From DAIODI01 sp046349255 (GTDB taxonomy: Bacteria; Pseudomonadota; Alphaproteobacteria; Rhizobiales; Aestuariivirgaceae): a stretch of DNA of 64,000 bases. Both the position numbers and the translations under genes were made by a program. Positions 52,597-61,169 of the stretch are shown here, piece by piece. Each line of letters begins with the position of its first letter. Positions within the stretch are counted from its first letter, which is position 1. Below the pieces are notes generated by a model that saw nothing but the letters and a program-made list of their open reading frames with translations, made no database searches and had not been told where the DNA came from. Where the stretch lies: NCBI GenBank assembly GCA_046349255.1, contig JAXMCR010000005.1, forward strand, positions 1 to 64,000, written 5' to 3'.

Positions 52597-52893
52597 TTAC
52601 TTGCAACGGATTATGAGTTCGCGCTGAGTTGTTGGCATCGTGCTCGCAATACCGCCGCTCGCATCTTGGCTCACGATGGTCACTTGTCCGGTTGATTGAT
52701 CCCTGGCCAGAATATCGTAGCCACGGCCACCGCAAGTTTCCCCGGCCTTCTGCAAGCAGGCACCCCACGACAAGGCCTCGCCGCTACAGTTTAGAGCGTA
52801 GCCCTTCTCCCCTGACGGAAGCCCGATTTCAGTAGAGGTGGCGCATCCACCTAGGGAAACAAGGACCATCAACCAAACAGCTACGTGGAACAT
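52597..52893 (-). CDS. Small lipoprotein, island cargo
   Basis: 98 residues with a lipoprotein signal: MFHVAVWLMVLVSLGGCATS, where LGGC is the lipobox. The mature part has three further Cys (ALNCSGE, GACLQKAG, ETCGGRGYDIL) and ends ELIIRCK, a layout seen in small proteobacterial surface lipoproteins. AGGAG lies eight bases before the ATG at 52891-52893. It may alter the cell surface, for example to exclude other phages; this is a guess. Confidence 0.75.
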   Translation of the reverse strand: MFHVAVWLMVLVSLGGCATSTEIGLPSGEKGYALNCSGEALSWGACLQKAGETCGGRGYDILARDQSTGQVTIVSQDASGGIASTMPTTQRELIIRCK

Positions 52894-52985
52894 TCGCAAC
52901 GCTCCTAGCAGGGACTGACCTTACGTCAGCCGCTCCAGACTGTCTAGGATTGGACGCTCAGGAGTTGATGGCATAATTCATGTGT

Positions 52986-53044
52986 GTTACCATTCTCAAG
53001 ATTAGTAACGATTTCTGACCTAAACGTCCGATGGGAAACAAGAA
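52986..53044. promoter_or_regulatory. Inverted repeat upstream of the serine recombinase
   Basis: GTTAC and GTAAC separated by 14 bases (about 52986-53009) in AT-rich sequence ahead of the recombinase start. It could be an operator or a half of a res-type recombination site. Confidence 0.3.
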
Positions 53045-53707
53045 ATGACAAAGCGTCAGAAGGCTTTCGCCTACCTGCGGACGTCCAGCGCAACAAATGT
53101 AGGGTCCGACAAGGACAGCGGCCGACGGCAGCAAGAAGCGATTAGGACATTTGCGAGGCGAGCGGGCTACGAATTGGTTGCCGAGTTCAACGACGAGGCG
53201 GTGTCCGGCTCCGATCGCATCGAGATCCGACCAGGCTTCTGCAGGCTGCTTGATGCCATCGAGGAGAACGGCGTGCGGGTCGTCGTCGTAGAAGATGCGT
53301 CTCGCTTCGCCCGTGATCTAATGGCGCAGGAGCTTGGCGTCATTGCCCTTCAGCAGCGGGGGGTGATGGTGCTGACTGCAAATGGTGATGACCTGACAGC
53401 GACCCACGACCCGATGAAGGTAGCAATGCGCCAGATCGCAGGGGCATTCGCCCAGTTGGAGAAGGCGCGCTTGGTCGCGAAGCTCGCCGCAGCCCGCACG
53501 CGGAAGCGCGAGGTCACTGGCCAATGCGAGGGGCGTTACCCCCGTTTGCCTGACGAGGCAATAGAAGCAGCAAAAGCATTAGCGCGAAAGCGGAAACAGC
53601 CTTTGAGTCTTCGAAAGATTGCGGCCGTGCTTGAACAACAAGGCCACGTATCCTCGACCGGGAGGCAGTTTTCGGCGAAGTCGATAGCCGCGATGCTGCA
53701 GCGATAA
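53045..53707 (+). CDS. Serine recombinase (resolvase/invertase family)
   Basis: 220 residues. The catalytic N-terminal domain has AYLRTSSATN with the nucleophile Ser, and EDASRFARDLMAQELG with the conserved Arg residues; the dimerisation helix follows (AMRQIAGAFAQLEKARLVAKL), then a helix-turn-helix tail (LSLRKIAAVLEQQGHVSSTGRQFSAKSIAAML). It would resolve dimers or invert DNA in the island, and it lacks the large C-terminal domain of serine integrases. It is convergent with the large STAND gene, with 45 bases between stops. Confidence 0.9.
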   Translation: MTKRQKAFAYLRTSSATNVGSDKDSGRRQQEAIRTFARRAGYELVAEFNDEAVSGSDRIEIRPGFCRLLDAIEENGVRVVVVEDASRFARDLMAQELGVIALQQRGVMVLTANGDDLTATHDPMKVAMRQIAGAFAQLEKARLVAKLAAARTRKREVTGQCEGRYPRLPDEAIEAAKALARKRKQPLSLRKIAAVLEQQGHVSSTGRQFSAKSIAAMLQR

Positions 53708-53752
53708 TGGACAGTATCCGAACGATATCAATTTGCCTATTTGATCAATCAT

Positions 53753-56700
53753 TCAATCATCGAGCAATTCGTCTTGTGTTGAGAATTCAATTGAGCCCTG
53801 AGCATATTCTCCAAGTTGATTATATAATTCTCTAGCCGCGCTAAACCTCGATAACTTACTTAATGCTTCTTGAGCAGCGCGCTTTAGTTCAAGGTCTTGC
53901 GGAAATTCCTTTCCGGGTTCGCCCGACCTCAAGTTAGAAATAGATGCTGCGTACAAATGTCCCATCACCGTTTGATAGCAACCAGGACCATATGTGCTAG
54001 CTCGTTCTAGTAGTTCTGCAGCGAAATCTTGTTGGTCGAAAACAAAATCATGTGGTGCGTCGCGCAGTATTCCGCCGATGGCTTTTAGCGCTGTTTCGTC
54101 TCCTGCCCGGACCCACTTTTGGAGGCGCGACACGATCTCGACGTCCATAATGGGAAACATCGCATTGAACAGTTCTCCAGACCGGATTGTGAACAGCGCT
54201 GTAGGGTTCTTCCGCGTGATTATGTACTTTAGCACGTGGTCTAAAATCGGCGCAAATTCGTCAGCTTGCCGAAAGCACAATCCGACAGATGCAAACGCAC
54301 CGGTGCATGGTTTCAAACCCCAGTCTTCTTGTTCATCAGCGCGCTCAATTCGCTGAATGAAAAAATTCAGACATATCCAAGCATAATCCTTCGAGGTGGT
54401 AGCTAAGAAAACGTCTATCCAATGACCACGAAGCTCCTTTAACGGAAACAACCGTTGGAAAAGCATTTTTACATCATCTTGGCCCAGTATTTGGTAAACT
54501 TTATTCTTTTCCCAACAAATATACATCATGGCATTGTTTGCTAGAGATGCATCAAGCCCGATTTCGGCATGGCCAAGAAGTTCGAGCAGGCTTTTTGGAT
54601 AATCAACAAGTGATCGAAATGCAGCGACGCCGCTTTGCACAACTCTTTCGTCCTGCGAGCTAACCAGCTTAATGAGAATTGATAATTCGCGCTCAGTTGG
54701 AGGATATTCGAACTGCACAAGACCAAAACCATACCCAACTGACGAGACAACACCCACATCGGCCGATCTTAGCATGTTCTCCGCGAGTTCTAATGCTTTG
54801 CGACGGTTGTTCAAAAGCAGGCACCCGAACGCCAGATCCGCGTGTCGGCTTAATCGGTCTGCGGGCTCTGAAATAGCCAGTTTGGCGAACAGCGCTGCAA
54901 CATCGGGTCGTGCACTAAAGAGCGCCCTCAAAAACGGTCGGCATGACACCTGTCGAACATCAGGAAGCGAAGCAAAACCAGACGCCACTTTGCGTATGAA
55001 GTTGTAAAGTGACCTCGAACTTGCAAACTGCTTGTTCAACTCGCTGATAAGAGATTGGAAGTCCTCCCCCGTTTTTTGACTTCGAAAGGCTTTGAGCGTC
55101 CCAAAACCCTCAAGCATCGCGAGCGCCGTGCGGAACTCAATTGAGTTCGGTAACGAATCGAAGATGCTTCTCGAAATGGCTTTAGGTGAGCCCGATCCGT
55201 AATGAGCGTGCCATGAGATGGAGCGCGCGATTTCCAGAAGGACAACAGGAGAGAGATGCTCGGTGTCGACTTTCTGCTTAAGCATCTTAAGCGTTGCAGA
55301 AAACTCTCTGGTCCACTCGGCTCTCTCGCCCTTCCCGGTCATCGGATATTTTAGCGCATTCGACAGGTAGCGAGCTCCTGCTAGAGCTTTGACGGGGTTT
55401 TCCGAGTTCAAAAGGTCAAGGATAGCATTGATTACTCGCCCTCGAATTGAAGCGACAAATGCATGTGCGACGCCGAAGTTGGTGAGGGTGACGGACATAT
55501 CCCCGTGCGTAATTTGCTGGAAATCAGCGTCTAGAATTCCAGCAACAAAGTCGAGAGGCGAGTGCTTCTGTTTCCAAGCGTCGGCGTCGGCTACCAAGCT
55601 CAGACCAAAATCAACCACCAAATCTATGTACTTTCTTGGCTTTTCATTTGAGACTTGGCAAAGGCTTTTGAGGACCTGTATTCCGTGGTCATGGTGCCGT
55701 TCGAAATCTCTTTCATCAGCACTGCCAATCAACCAAAGTAATTCCGACGCTTTCGTAAGATAGGAATAATCATAAGCGATTAATTTCAAGACGTTTGGAA
55801 GCTTTTCCAACAGGAACCTTCGCCGAACACACTTTTCGACGAAAACCAGGGCTCGCTCAGGTTGAAAAAATGCAACTTCTGTGATGGCCTTCAAATGATG
55901 ATCGCCGAATTCGCCTGTAGGTCTAAGTTTTTCCCAGATTCCGTCTAATAGTTTGCTGTTGGAAGATGCACCGTTACTCCGGCTCCAATCTAGTTTTCCG
56001 ATGTTTAGAACGAGATGTTCGAGGCGGTCTCCGTCCACATTGTCAAAAACAAGCTCTGCATATCCAGTCGACTTTCCGTCAACATCGATACATTTCTCTT
56101 CAATGAGATGGTCTGCCAATACATCGGGCGACAAGCGATAGCGACCACTTCGCTTAAATAGAATTCCGCCGTCCCTTAACACGCGGATGAGACGCGATAC
56201 TTCGTGCCCTTCAATCTTTTCGACATCGTAAATGCTTTTCAGTAGTGCCGGATCGTCAGGCACGAACGGCTGTAGAAGCGCGAGAATACGAAGCAGCCGA
56301 TGAAGACGCTCCTGATCAGCAGGGTTCCAAATTGCACCAGACGCCACGACCCAAAAGCTTTTCAGCAAGCTCGAGCGAAAATCTTGCTCGTTCTTGGCTA
56401 GCTGAAGGTGCTTCTTGCTCTTCGCGACGACGTGAGATCCCATCACAACTGCAAGCGCGTTATCACGTGTACTTTCTGCGATCTCAACCGCCGCACTTAA
56501 AGGGCCTCCCCGCGCCTTCAGCACGCATGTTGCAAGGGCAGCTGCCTGTTCTTTGGATAGCGGCTTTAGTGATACATTGACGATCGCATGACCAATAATG
56601 CCAAACCGCGCTGTGTGGGTTTGAATACGAGTTGCGCCGTATGGCCTTGCAGTGATTATAAGCTTTGTATTCTGAGGGCGGCTCGCAACGAACTGATAGA

Positions 56701-57742
56701 GGAGATCGATTTCCCGGTCGTGAGCATCGTCGACAACTAAGAGCTTTGAAGCGCTCCCAAGGTCATCCAGACTTTTTCTCGTTAGCTGTTCCGTAGGCGA
56801 CAACACCCGAATCAATGCATCCGGATTGGTATGACTGAAATTTTCGAGAACTGCTTTCAGCAGCCGAGTTTTGCCAGATCCACCTGCGCCTATAATGCTA
56901 ACGATTGCAACATTCGCATCTGCTAACGCGCGGCCAATGTCTAACAGTTCATCTTCTCGCCCGACTAAATCCCAGGAGTGGTTGAAGCTGCCTTGCGGAT
57001 CGATGAAGGGAGCAAAAAATTCGTCCAAAGTCTGCCACGGACCGGACTCGCTTTCCCCAAGCAATGCTATTCGTTGACCCGGAAAAAACGTATCGACGAG
57101 CCGCCGTTGTTCCTCCTTTGGTAGCTCGCGAACGAGGTTCGAGATGTCTTCTTTATCCCACAGCGACCAGTTTCTGTGATTTTTGATTTCCAGACGCGCG
57201 GCCGGCGTCGCAATTCGACTTAACACGATAAATCGTTTCTTTGCTTTTCGTGTGTGCTTCGCTATTGCGGACCGCACCTTCGAAGGACCAAACTGCGCCT
57301 CGCGTTTGCACTGAAATGTAAATGTCGTCCCGTTACTAAATCCGACATCTATATCGAGACCGTCTTGCTTGTGCCCGGGGCCACCGAACCTATGCACGGA
57401 CGCCCCTCGGTACTTCACCTGTAAAAGCGCCTGGATGAAGCGTTCAAAACTTTCCGGCGATAAAGCGTCTACTGGGAAGGATTGGTCGAATGATACCGTC
57501 GTAGAGGCCGCGGTGTACCCTGCCGCAAGGAAAAGCTTGTCGGGTTCGATTTTGAGCGCGGCTGCAACGGCTGGGATTTGATCTGGACGTGGCCTCGAGC
57601 TGCCATGCTCCCAGCGGCTAACGGTTTGCTGAACTACATTCAGCTTTTTTGCCAACTCGCGTTGATGTGAAAACCCTGCCTCTAATCTTTGCGCTGCTAG
57701 GATTTTACCCAGCTTCATATGCGGTGCTGTCTTACGGGCCAT
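53753..57742 (-). CDS. XRE-HTH / Mrr-like nuclease / STAND NTPase fusion protein (candidate anti-phage system)
   Basis: 1329 residues. Domain order: XRE helix-turn-helix (about 10-72, with NVVQQTVSRWEHGSSRPRPDQI); Mrr-like PD-(D/E)xK nuclease (about 92-200, with QDGLDID at 126-132 and the QCK at 144-146); NTPase with Walker A GAGGSGKT at 285-292, Walker B LLVVDDAH at 334-341 and LIITARPYG at 361-369; a winged-helix region (about 490-560); then some 750 residues of helical repeats. Effector-NTPase-sensor order matches STAND defence proteins (Avs and related), in which the repeats sense a phage protein and the nuclease then cuts DNA. The N-terminal DNA-binding domain is unusual; it could autoregulate or place the nuclease. 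Catalytic residues look intact. The gene is AT-richer than the host. Start at ATG 57740-57742, after AGGA; ATG 57718 is possible. Confidence 0.85.
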   Translation of the reverse strand: MARKTAPHMKLGKILAAQRLEAGFSHQRELAKKLNVVQQTVSRWEHGSSRPRPDQIPAVAAALKIEPDKLFLAAGYTAASTTVSFDQSFPVDALSPESFERFIQALLQVKYRGASVHRFGGPGHKQDGLDIDVGFSNGTTFTFQCKREAQFGPSKVRSAIAKHTRKAKKRFIVLSRIATPAARLEIKNHRNWSLWDKEDISNLVRELPKEEQRRLVDTFFPGQRIALLGESESGPWQTLDEFFAPFIDPQGSFNHSWDLVGREDELLDIGRALADANVAIVSIIGAGGSGKTRLLKAVLENFSHTNPDALIRVLSPTEQLTRKSLDDLGSASKLLVVDDAHDREIDLLYQFVASRPQNTKLIITARPYGATRIQTHTARFGIIGHAIVNVSLKPLSKEQAAALATCVLKARGGPLSAAVEIAESTRDNALAVVMGSHVVAKSKKHLQLAKNEQDFRSSLLKSFWVVASGAIWNPADQERLHRLLRILALLQPFVPDDPALLKSIYDVEKIEGHEVSRLIRVLRDGGILFKRSGRYRLSPDVLADHLIEEKCIDVDGKSTGYAELVFDNVDGDRLEHLVLNIGKLDWSRSNGASSNSKLLDGIWEKLRPTGEFGDHHLKAITEVAFFQPERALVFVEKCVRRRFLLEKLPNVLKLIAYDYSYLTKASELLWLIGSADERDFERHHDHGIQVLKSLCQVSNEKPRKYIDLVVDFGLSLVADADAWKQKHSPLDFVAGILDADFQQITHGDMSVTLTNFGVAHAFVASIRGRVINAILDLLNSENPVKALAGARYLSNALKYPMTGKGERAEWTREFSATLKMLKQKVDTEHLSPVVLLEIARSISWHAHYGSGSPKAISRSIFDSLPNSIEFRTALAMLEGFGTLKAFRSQKTGEDFQSLISELNKQFASSRSLYNFIRKVASGFASLPDVRQVSCRPFLRALFSARPDVAALFAKLAISEPADRLSRHADLAFGCLLLNNRRKALELAENMLRSADVGVVSSVGYGFGLVQFEYPPTERELSILIKLVSSQDERVVQSGVAAFRSLVDYPKSLLELLGHAEIGLDASLANNAMMYICWEKNKVYQILGQDDVKMLFQRLFPLKELRGHWIDVFLATTSKDYAWICLNFFIQRIERADEQEDWGLKPCTGAFASVGLCFRQADEFAPILDHVLKYIITRKNPTALFTIRSGELFNAMFPIMDVEIVSRLQKWVRAGDETALKAIGGILRDAPHDFVFDQQDFAAELLERASTYGPGCYQTVMGHLYAASISNLRSGEPGKEFPQDLELKRAAQEALSKLSRFSAARELYNQLGEYAQGSIEFSTQDELLDD

Positions 57743-58011
57743 CCGCTATCCTCAATTTCGTACTCATTAAATGAGTGCGATTTGGATAGCTTACCGAAGT
57801 TCGTTGCTTGCAGTCAAAATCTTCTTGTTGGACAACCCGTCCGTCGAGGCTTTCGACGAACACAAAAGCCAATACCATCTTATTCGCCGATCTGTTTGCG
57901 CCCGCAAGTTTTGGCAGCGCTGGCGGTTACGCTTTGGTCATGTCGTCGAATGGAGGTGTTGGTCTACACTAAGTAGTCAAATTTCAATCTGAGCACGCAC
58001 AATGAAAGTTA
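57743..58011. other. Intergenic region upstream of the STAND gene
   Basis: No gene is supported. It must hold the promoter of the large gene and lies after the stop of the gene at 58012. A binding site for the XRE domain would be expected here; no clear palindrome was identified by eye. Confidence 0.4.
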
Positions 58012-58746
58012 TCAGCGCTCTGTATTTGACCAGCCACACCTCTTAAAGTCTATCGGGCCTTGCCTGCAATCCCATCCTTTCGGCGTCATTAGTCGAAACT
58101 TCTTCGCAGTGACCCAATCGGTTCCTTTTACCATGTACCTAACGCGGTCATCGCGATACCAGCCGGACGCAACACGGGGCTGCACATCGACCCCGCCAAA
58201 CTGCGCGTTGAGCTGCGCCTCTATCCAGGCTTGTAACTCTTGCCGGCGATTGGCCGGGATATTCGCCAGCACATGGGTGTTGAACGATCCGTAATGGGGA
58301 TTCTCGTGAACCCACACATGAGCAAGCTTAAAGCCGTGCCGTTTGGCCCAAATTCGAAATGCATTAAGCAGGCATTGCCACCGGAACTGAATTTTCGCCT
58401 CTCCCTTCCCCGTTAAGGCCCAACGGATGGTAATGAATGTGTCAAGCGGCCCCCCTAATGCACGGGCGCGATTGTAGGCGTTCAAGATGTTCTCGACGTC
58501 CACACGCCTGAGACGTTTGGCACATCGCTTTCTGTTATAAGCAGACGTTCCCGCCCAATCTCTTTTCTTCTTCCTCCCCCGCTTCCGGCTACGCCTCCTC
58601 TTCGAACCCCGCTGTGGCGGTGAGTGGTAACTATTAGAGTAGGAAGGCTCACAAATTGGTCGTTCCGCCGGACGATTTTTCGTTTCGCAAGAGTCACTTA
58701 GGCAGTCTGTCTGGTTGTTTGAAATCTTTCGTGAAATGGACGCCAT
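58012..58746 (-). CDS. Putative replication-initiator-like (HUH-type?) protein
   Basis: 244 residues. The basic N-terminal part (RGSKRRRSRKRGRKKKRDW) precedes a compact domain with FITIRWALTGKGEAKIQFRW, VWVHENPHYGSFNTHVLANIP, DRVRYMVKGTDWVTAKKF and a C-terminal FKRCGWSNT. The E-N...N-x-H-x-L pattern and the RYMxKG with a Tyr resemble uncharacterised proteins from alphaproteobacterial elements and could correspond to a rolling-circle Rep/HUH fold; only one His of a HUH pair is visible, so this is inference. The ATG at 58744-58746 overlaps the stop of the preceding gene (TGATG), so the two are coupled. Confidence 0.55.
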   Translation of the reverse strand: MASISRKISNNQTDCLSDSCETKNRPAERPICEPSYSNSYHSPPQRGSKRRRSRKRGRKKKRDWAGTSAYNRKRCAKRLRRVDVENILNAYNRARALGGPLDTFITIRWALTGKGEAKIQFRWQCLLNAFRIWAKRHGFKLAHVWVHENPHYGSFNTHVLANIPANRRQELQAWIEAQLNAQFGGVDVQPRVASGWYRDDRVRYMVKGTDWVTAKKFRLMTPKGWDCRQGPIDFKRCGWSNTER

Positions 58747-59381
58747 CAGGGAGTGCCTTTGGGGCAGGGCTGATGCCACTCGTGGAAGTGCTCGGGCAGG
58801 GTCTCAAGGATGGGGTCTCCACCAAGCCAGCGTCTAAGGCCGACCTTTGACCGGCAGTAATGCCGGTGATCCTTGTACTCGACGATCCATTGTTGCCCAT
58901 CGTGGGTTACCGTCGCTCCATGTTGCGTCTGGTAGATCCAGTCACCGACTTGGGGTGGGCAGGCACCCTTGGACGCGCGCTTCTTTTTCGGGCTAGAAGA
59001 GTGCCCCTCCCCCTTAGTTTTGCTTCCAGCCCCTTGCGGCCACCCCCTAGCGGCCATTCTGACTCGAGATTTGGGTCGCCACTTGCGGACCCGTAAGTCT
59101 GGGTCTTCTTCGGCCGTGAGCCGCGCGGCACGTTCAAAAGAGTCCATCCAGACAACTTTGCCGTCAGCGACAACTTGGAATGGCCCTGACAGTCCGAGCT
59201 CGATAAAGGCCCTGGCGGCGTCGTAGACGTGGCGAGCTTGGACGGCCGATTTTCCTGCTGCGCAGTATTCAAACTCTTGGCCAATTGCGGTTACGCCGAC
59301 GCAACGGCGATAGATGGAAATGGTCGTGACAGTTGTGTCTTCGGCAGTCGGGAATTCATTCGTAAGTGTTTGTTCTGCCAA
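58746..59381 (-). CDS. Hypothetical island protein coupled to the Rep-like gene
   Basis: 211 residues starting with TTG at 59379-59381, after AAGGAG ten bases upstream. The first half is mixed alpha/beta (SIYRRCVGVTAIGQEFEYCAAG, GPFQVVADGKVVWMDSFERA), the middle is a Lys/Ser-rich linker (KTKGEGHSSSPKKKRASKG), and the C-terminal domain has WIYQTQHGATVTHDGQQWIVEYKDHRHYCRSK. Not recognised. Its 5' end lies 54 bases from attR, so it is the terminal gene of the island. Confidence 0.6.
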   Translation of the reverse strand: MAEQTLTNEFPTAEDTTVTTISIYRRCVGVTAIGQEFEYCAAGKSAVQARHVYDAARAFIELGLSGPFQVVADGKVVWMDSFERAARLTAEEDPDLRVRKWRPKSRVRMAARGWPQGAGSKTKGEGHSSSPKKKRASKGACPPQVGDWIYQTQHGATVTHDGQQWIVEYKDHRHYCRSKVGLRRWLGGDPILETLPEHFHEWHQPCPKGTP

Positions 59382-59435
59382 TACCGGTTTTCTCCTTGGT
59401 CGGAGAAAAACCGCCGCAATATCAAAGGTTATGGA

Positions 59436-59483
59436 CGGACTCTGACTCCGCCAGTCTAGGTTCGAATCCTAGTCCCCCAGCCA
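59436..59483. repeat. attR: 48-bp copy of the tRNA-Gln 3' end
   Basis: Perfect copy of 50972-51019, containing the anticodon-arm end through CCA; no acceptor 5' half precedes it, so it is a fragment and not a second tRNA. Confidence 0.93.
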
Positions 59484-59713
59484 GTTAACCCCTTGTTTTT
59501 GCTCGTTTTTTCCGAATTTCGGAGCGCCCGAATTCGTCCCGACATTTCGGCCGGTTAGGCCACATGGTTTCGCCCGTGCACGACCAGAGACCGTCTCTGT
59601 GCGTCCTTTCGTCCAGCAAATGGGGTTTCGTCTCTGTCGCCCACCTTCGCGCCGTCAGAGTCGCATCGTATTTTGCCGATGCCGAAGCAACCTAGCGCTT
59701 CTTGTTGGGAGAG

Positions 59714-60220
59714 ATGGTCGTTCATATCCGCCGGATACGACCTGATGAATGGCGTGATTTGCGCACGCTTCGGCTTCGTGCGTTGGTAGAGGCCCCCAGG
59801 GCGTTTGGTTCGACCTTCGCCGTGGAACAGACTTATGCTGATGACGTCTGGCGAGAGCGAGCGTTGGGTGCATCGAGCGGATGTGATCGGGTGACCTTCA
59901 TTGCCGAGCTCGATGGGGTGTGGATTGGAACTGTTACGGGTTTGGCCAATCAATTCGCCGCAGCGAATGGCATACCGCTCCTTGTGGCAATGTTCGTCGT
60001 CGCCGCCGAGCGCCACCACGGCGTTGGTGTGAGGCTGGTGGACGCCGTTACTGCGTGGGCAAGGAGTTGCGGCGGAGCGCAGCTCGCGCTCTGGGTTGCC
60101 TCAGACAACCTTGCTGCGGCAACACTCTATGAGCGGTGTGGTTTCCGATACACCGGGGATACCAAACCGCACCCACATGCGTCAGAACTGGTCGAACGAG
60201 AGATGGTCCGCGGACTTTAG
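59714..60220 (+). CDS. GNAT-family N-acetyltransferase
   Basis: 168 residues. The start HIRRIRPDEWRDLRTLRLRAL and FAVEQTYADDVWRER, then VAMFVVAAERHHGVGVRLVDAVTAWA (motif A, acetyl-CoA binding) and NLAAATLYERCGFRYTG (motif B) identify a GNAT acetyltransferase of the amino-acid/antibiotic or protein-acetylating type. The ATG at 59714 has GGGAGAG directly ahead of it; a TTG at 59702 is possible. The substrate is unknown. It lies just outside attR, and a decayed copy of its first third lies 996 bases downstream. Confidence 0.88.
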   Translation: MVVHIRRIRPDEWRDLRTLRLRALVEAPRAFGSTFAVEQTYADDVWRERALGASSGCDRVTFIAELDGVWIGTVTGLANQFAAANGIPLLVAMFVVAAERHHGVGVRLVDAVTAWARSCGGAQLALWVASDNLAAATLYERCGFRYTGDTKPHPHASELVEREMVRGL

Positions 60221-60433
60221 GATGCTCGACAGTGTTGCCAACCAGGTCACTCGTAGCGGTCCCGCAGGTCCGTGTTCAGGGGTGGATCAGTAATCTCGAT
60301 TTTGACTGGGAGAATTTTTCCGGGTTCGCATGATGCCTGCCCATTCCGTTTCGTGTCTCTGTGGCCAAATTTCGCGCAGCTTGCCACTTTGCTACAGAAT
60401 TTATCCAAATATTTCAAAGACTTGCCTGACGAT

Positions 60434-60479
60434 GACTCTGACTCTGCCGGCGATGGTTCGAATCTATTCGATGCAGCCA
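60434..60479. repeat. Decayed third copy of the tRNA-Gln 3' end
   Basis: GACTCTGACTC and GGTTCGAATC are preserved, the end reads GCAGCCAG; several positions differ from 59438-59483. The offset to attR is exactly 996 bases, the same as between the two GNAT 5' ends. Confidence 0.8.
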
Positions 60480-60709
60480 GCTAGCACCTTGTTTAACCTC
60501 CTTTTTTTCTGATTTCAAAACACCCAAATTAGTCGCGACATTTCCGCCAGTTAGCACACCAGGATTCGCTTACCCGCGACCAGAGACCGTCTCAGCGCCG
60601 CCTTTCGCCCGGCAAATGGGGTTCCGTCTCTAGCGCACGCTTTCGCACCGTCAGAGTCGCAGCGTATTGCGCCGACGCCTGCGCAAAGTATCGCTTACTT
60701 TTGAGAGAC

Positions 60710-60808
60710 ATGGGCGTTCAGATCCGCCGAATACGGCCTATTGAGTGGCGTGATTTGCGCACGCTTCGGCTTCGTGGGTCGATGGAGGCACGCCCGCTTC
60801 GGCCATAG
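60710..60808 (+). pseudogene. Remnant of a GNAT acetyltransferase gene (5' end only)
   Basis: ATG at 60710 opens 32 codons, MGVQIRRIRPIEWRDLRTLR..., matching the start of the intact gene at 59714 with a few changes; 31 bases (60746-60776) are identical to 59750-59780. Homology stops after about residue 22 and a TAG follows. Confidence 0.85.
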
Positions 60809-61169
60809 TCAAAGTCGAGGCGCTGATCGATTGCGCCAGAGCAGTGCACGCCGCGTCGAAGTAATTGGTCGTGATGTGGCTGACGATGCTCGTCCAGCTT
60901 CAAATCTGGCTCAAGAAGCCGAGGATTTTTGCGACTGAAAATGTTTCGACGTTCAGAGGTTTAAGTTGACCGATACCGCCCCGTCATCCGCTCGTATGCG
61001 GAAGAAGTTGTGAAGCCATAGCACCCGCCCATGCGGGACCCTAACCACCCCCCGGGGGCTCGTAAGGTTGACTTCCCGTATAGCTTAGGATGCCCCTTGC
61101 GGAGGTCGTGGACGCGGTTCGGGTAATGTCGGGCTCGACCGCTTCCAAGCCCAACGGCTCGCCCGGCCT

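Larger units (their letters stand above)
50946..59483. mobile_element. 8.5-kb genomic island integrated in tRNA-Gln
   Basis: Bounded by perfect 48-bp direct repeats (50972-51019 and 59436-59483) that reproduce the tRNA 3' half; the coordinates given here include the tRNA itself. In order: tyrosine integrase facing the tRNA, small integrase-associated protein, possible zinc-ribbon protein, lipoprotein, serine recombinase, the large XRE-nuclease-STAND protein, then the coupled pair at 58012-59381. Composition is AT-richer than the flanks, most visibly in the large gene. No capsid, tail or conjugation genes are present, so it is a satellite-like or mobilisable defence island, not a full prophage or conjugative element. 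Confidence 0.9.
60221..61169. other. Degenerate region with decayed att and gene fragments
   Basis: About 950 bases with no intact gene. It holds a decayed copy of the attR junction (60434-60479), the following intergenic sequence in diverged form, and a GNAT 5' fragment (60710-60808). The part after 60810 shows no recognisable coding sequence. The block looks like an old duplication or abandoned integration site. Confidence 0.7.

Noticed and set aside
59436..59483. Second tRNA-Gln gene
   Set aside because: Only the 3' 48 bases are present; the 5' acceptor strand and D arm are missing, so it is attR.
59555..60019. 154-codon minus-strand frame opposite the GNAT gene
   Set aside because: Antisense to clear GNAT motifs, no ribosome binding site.
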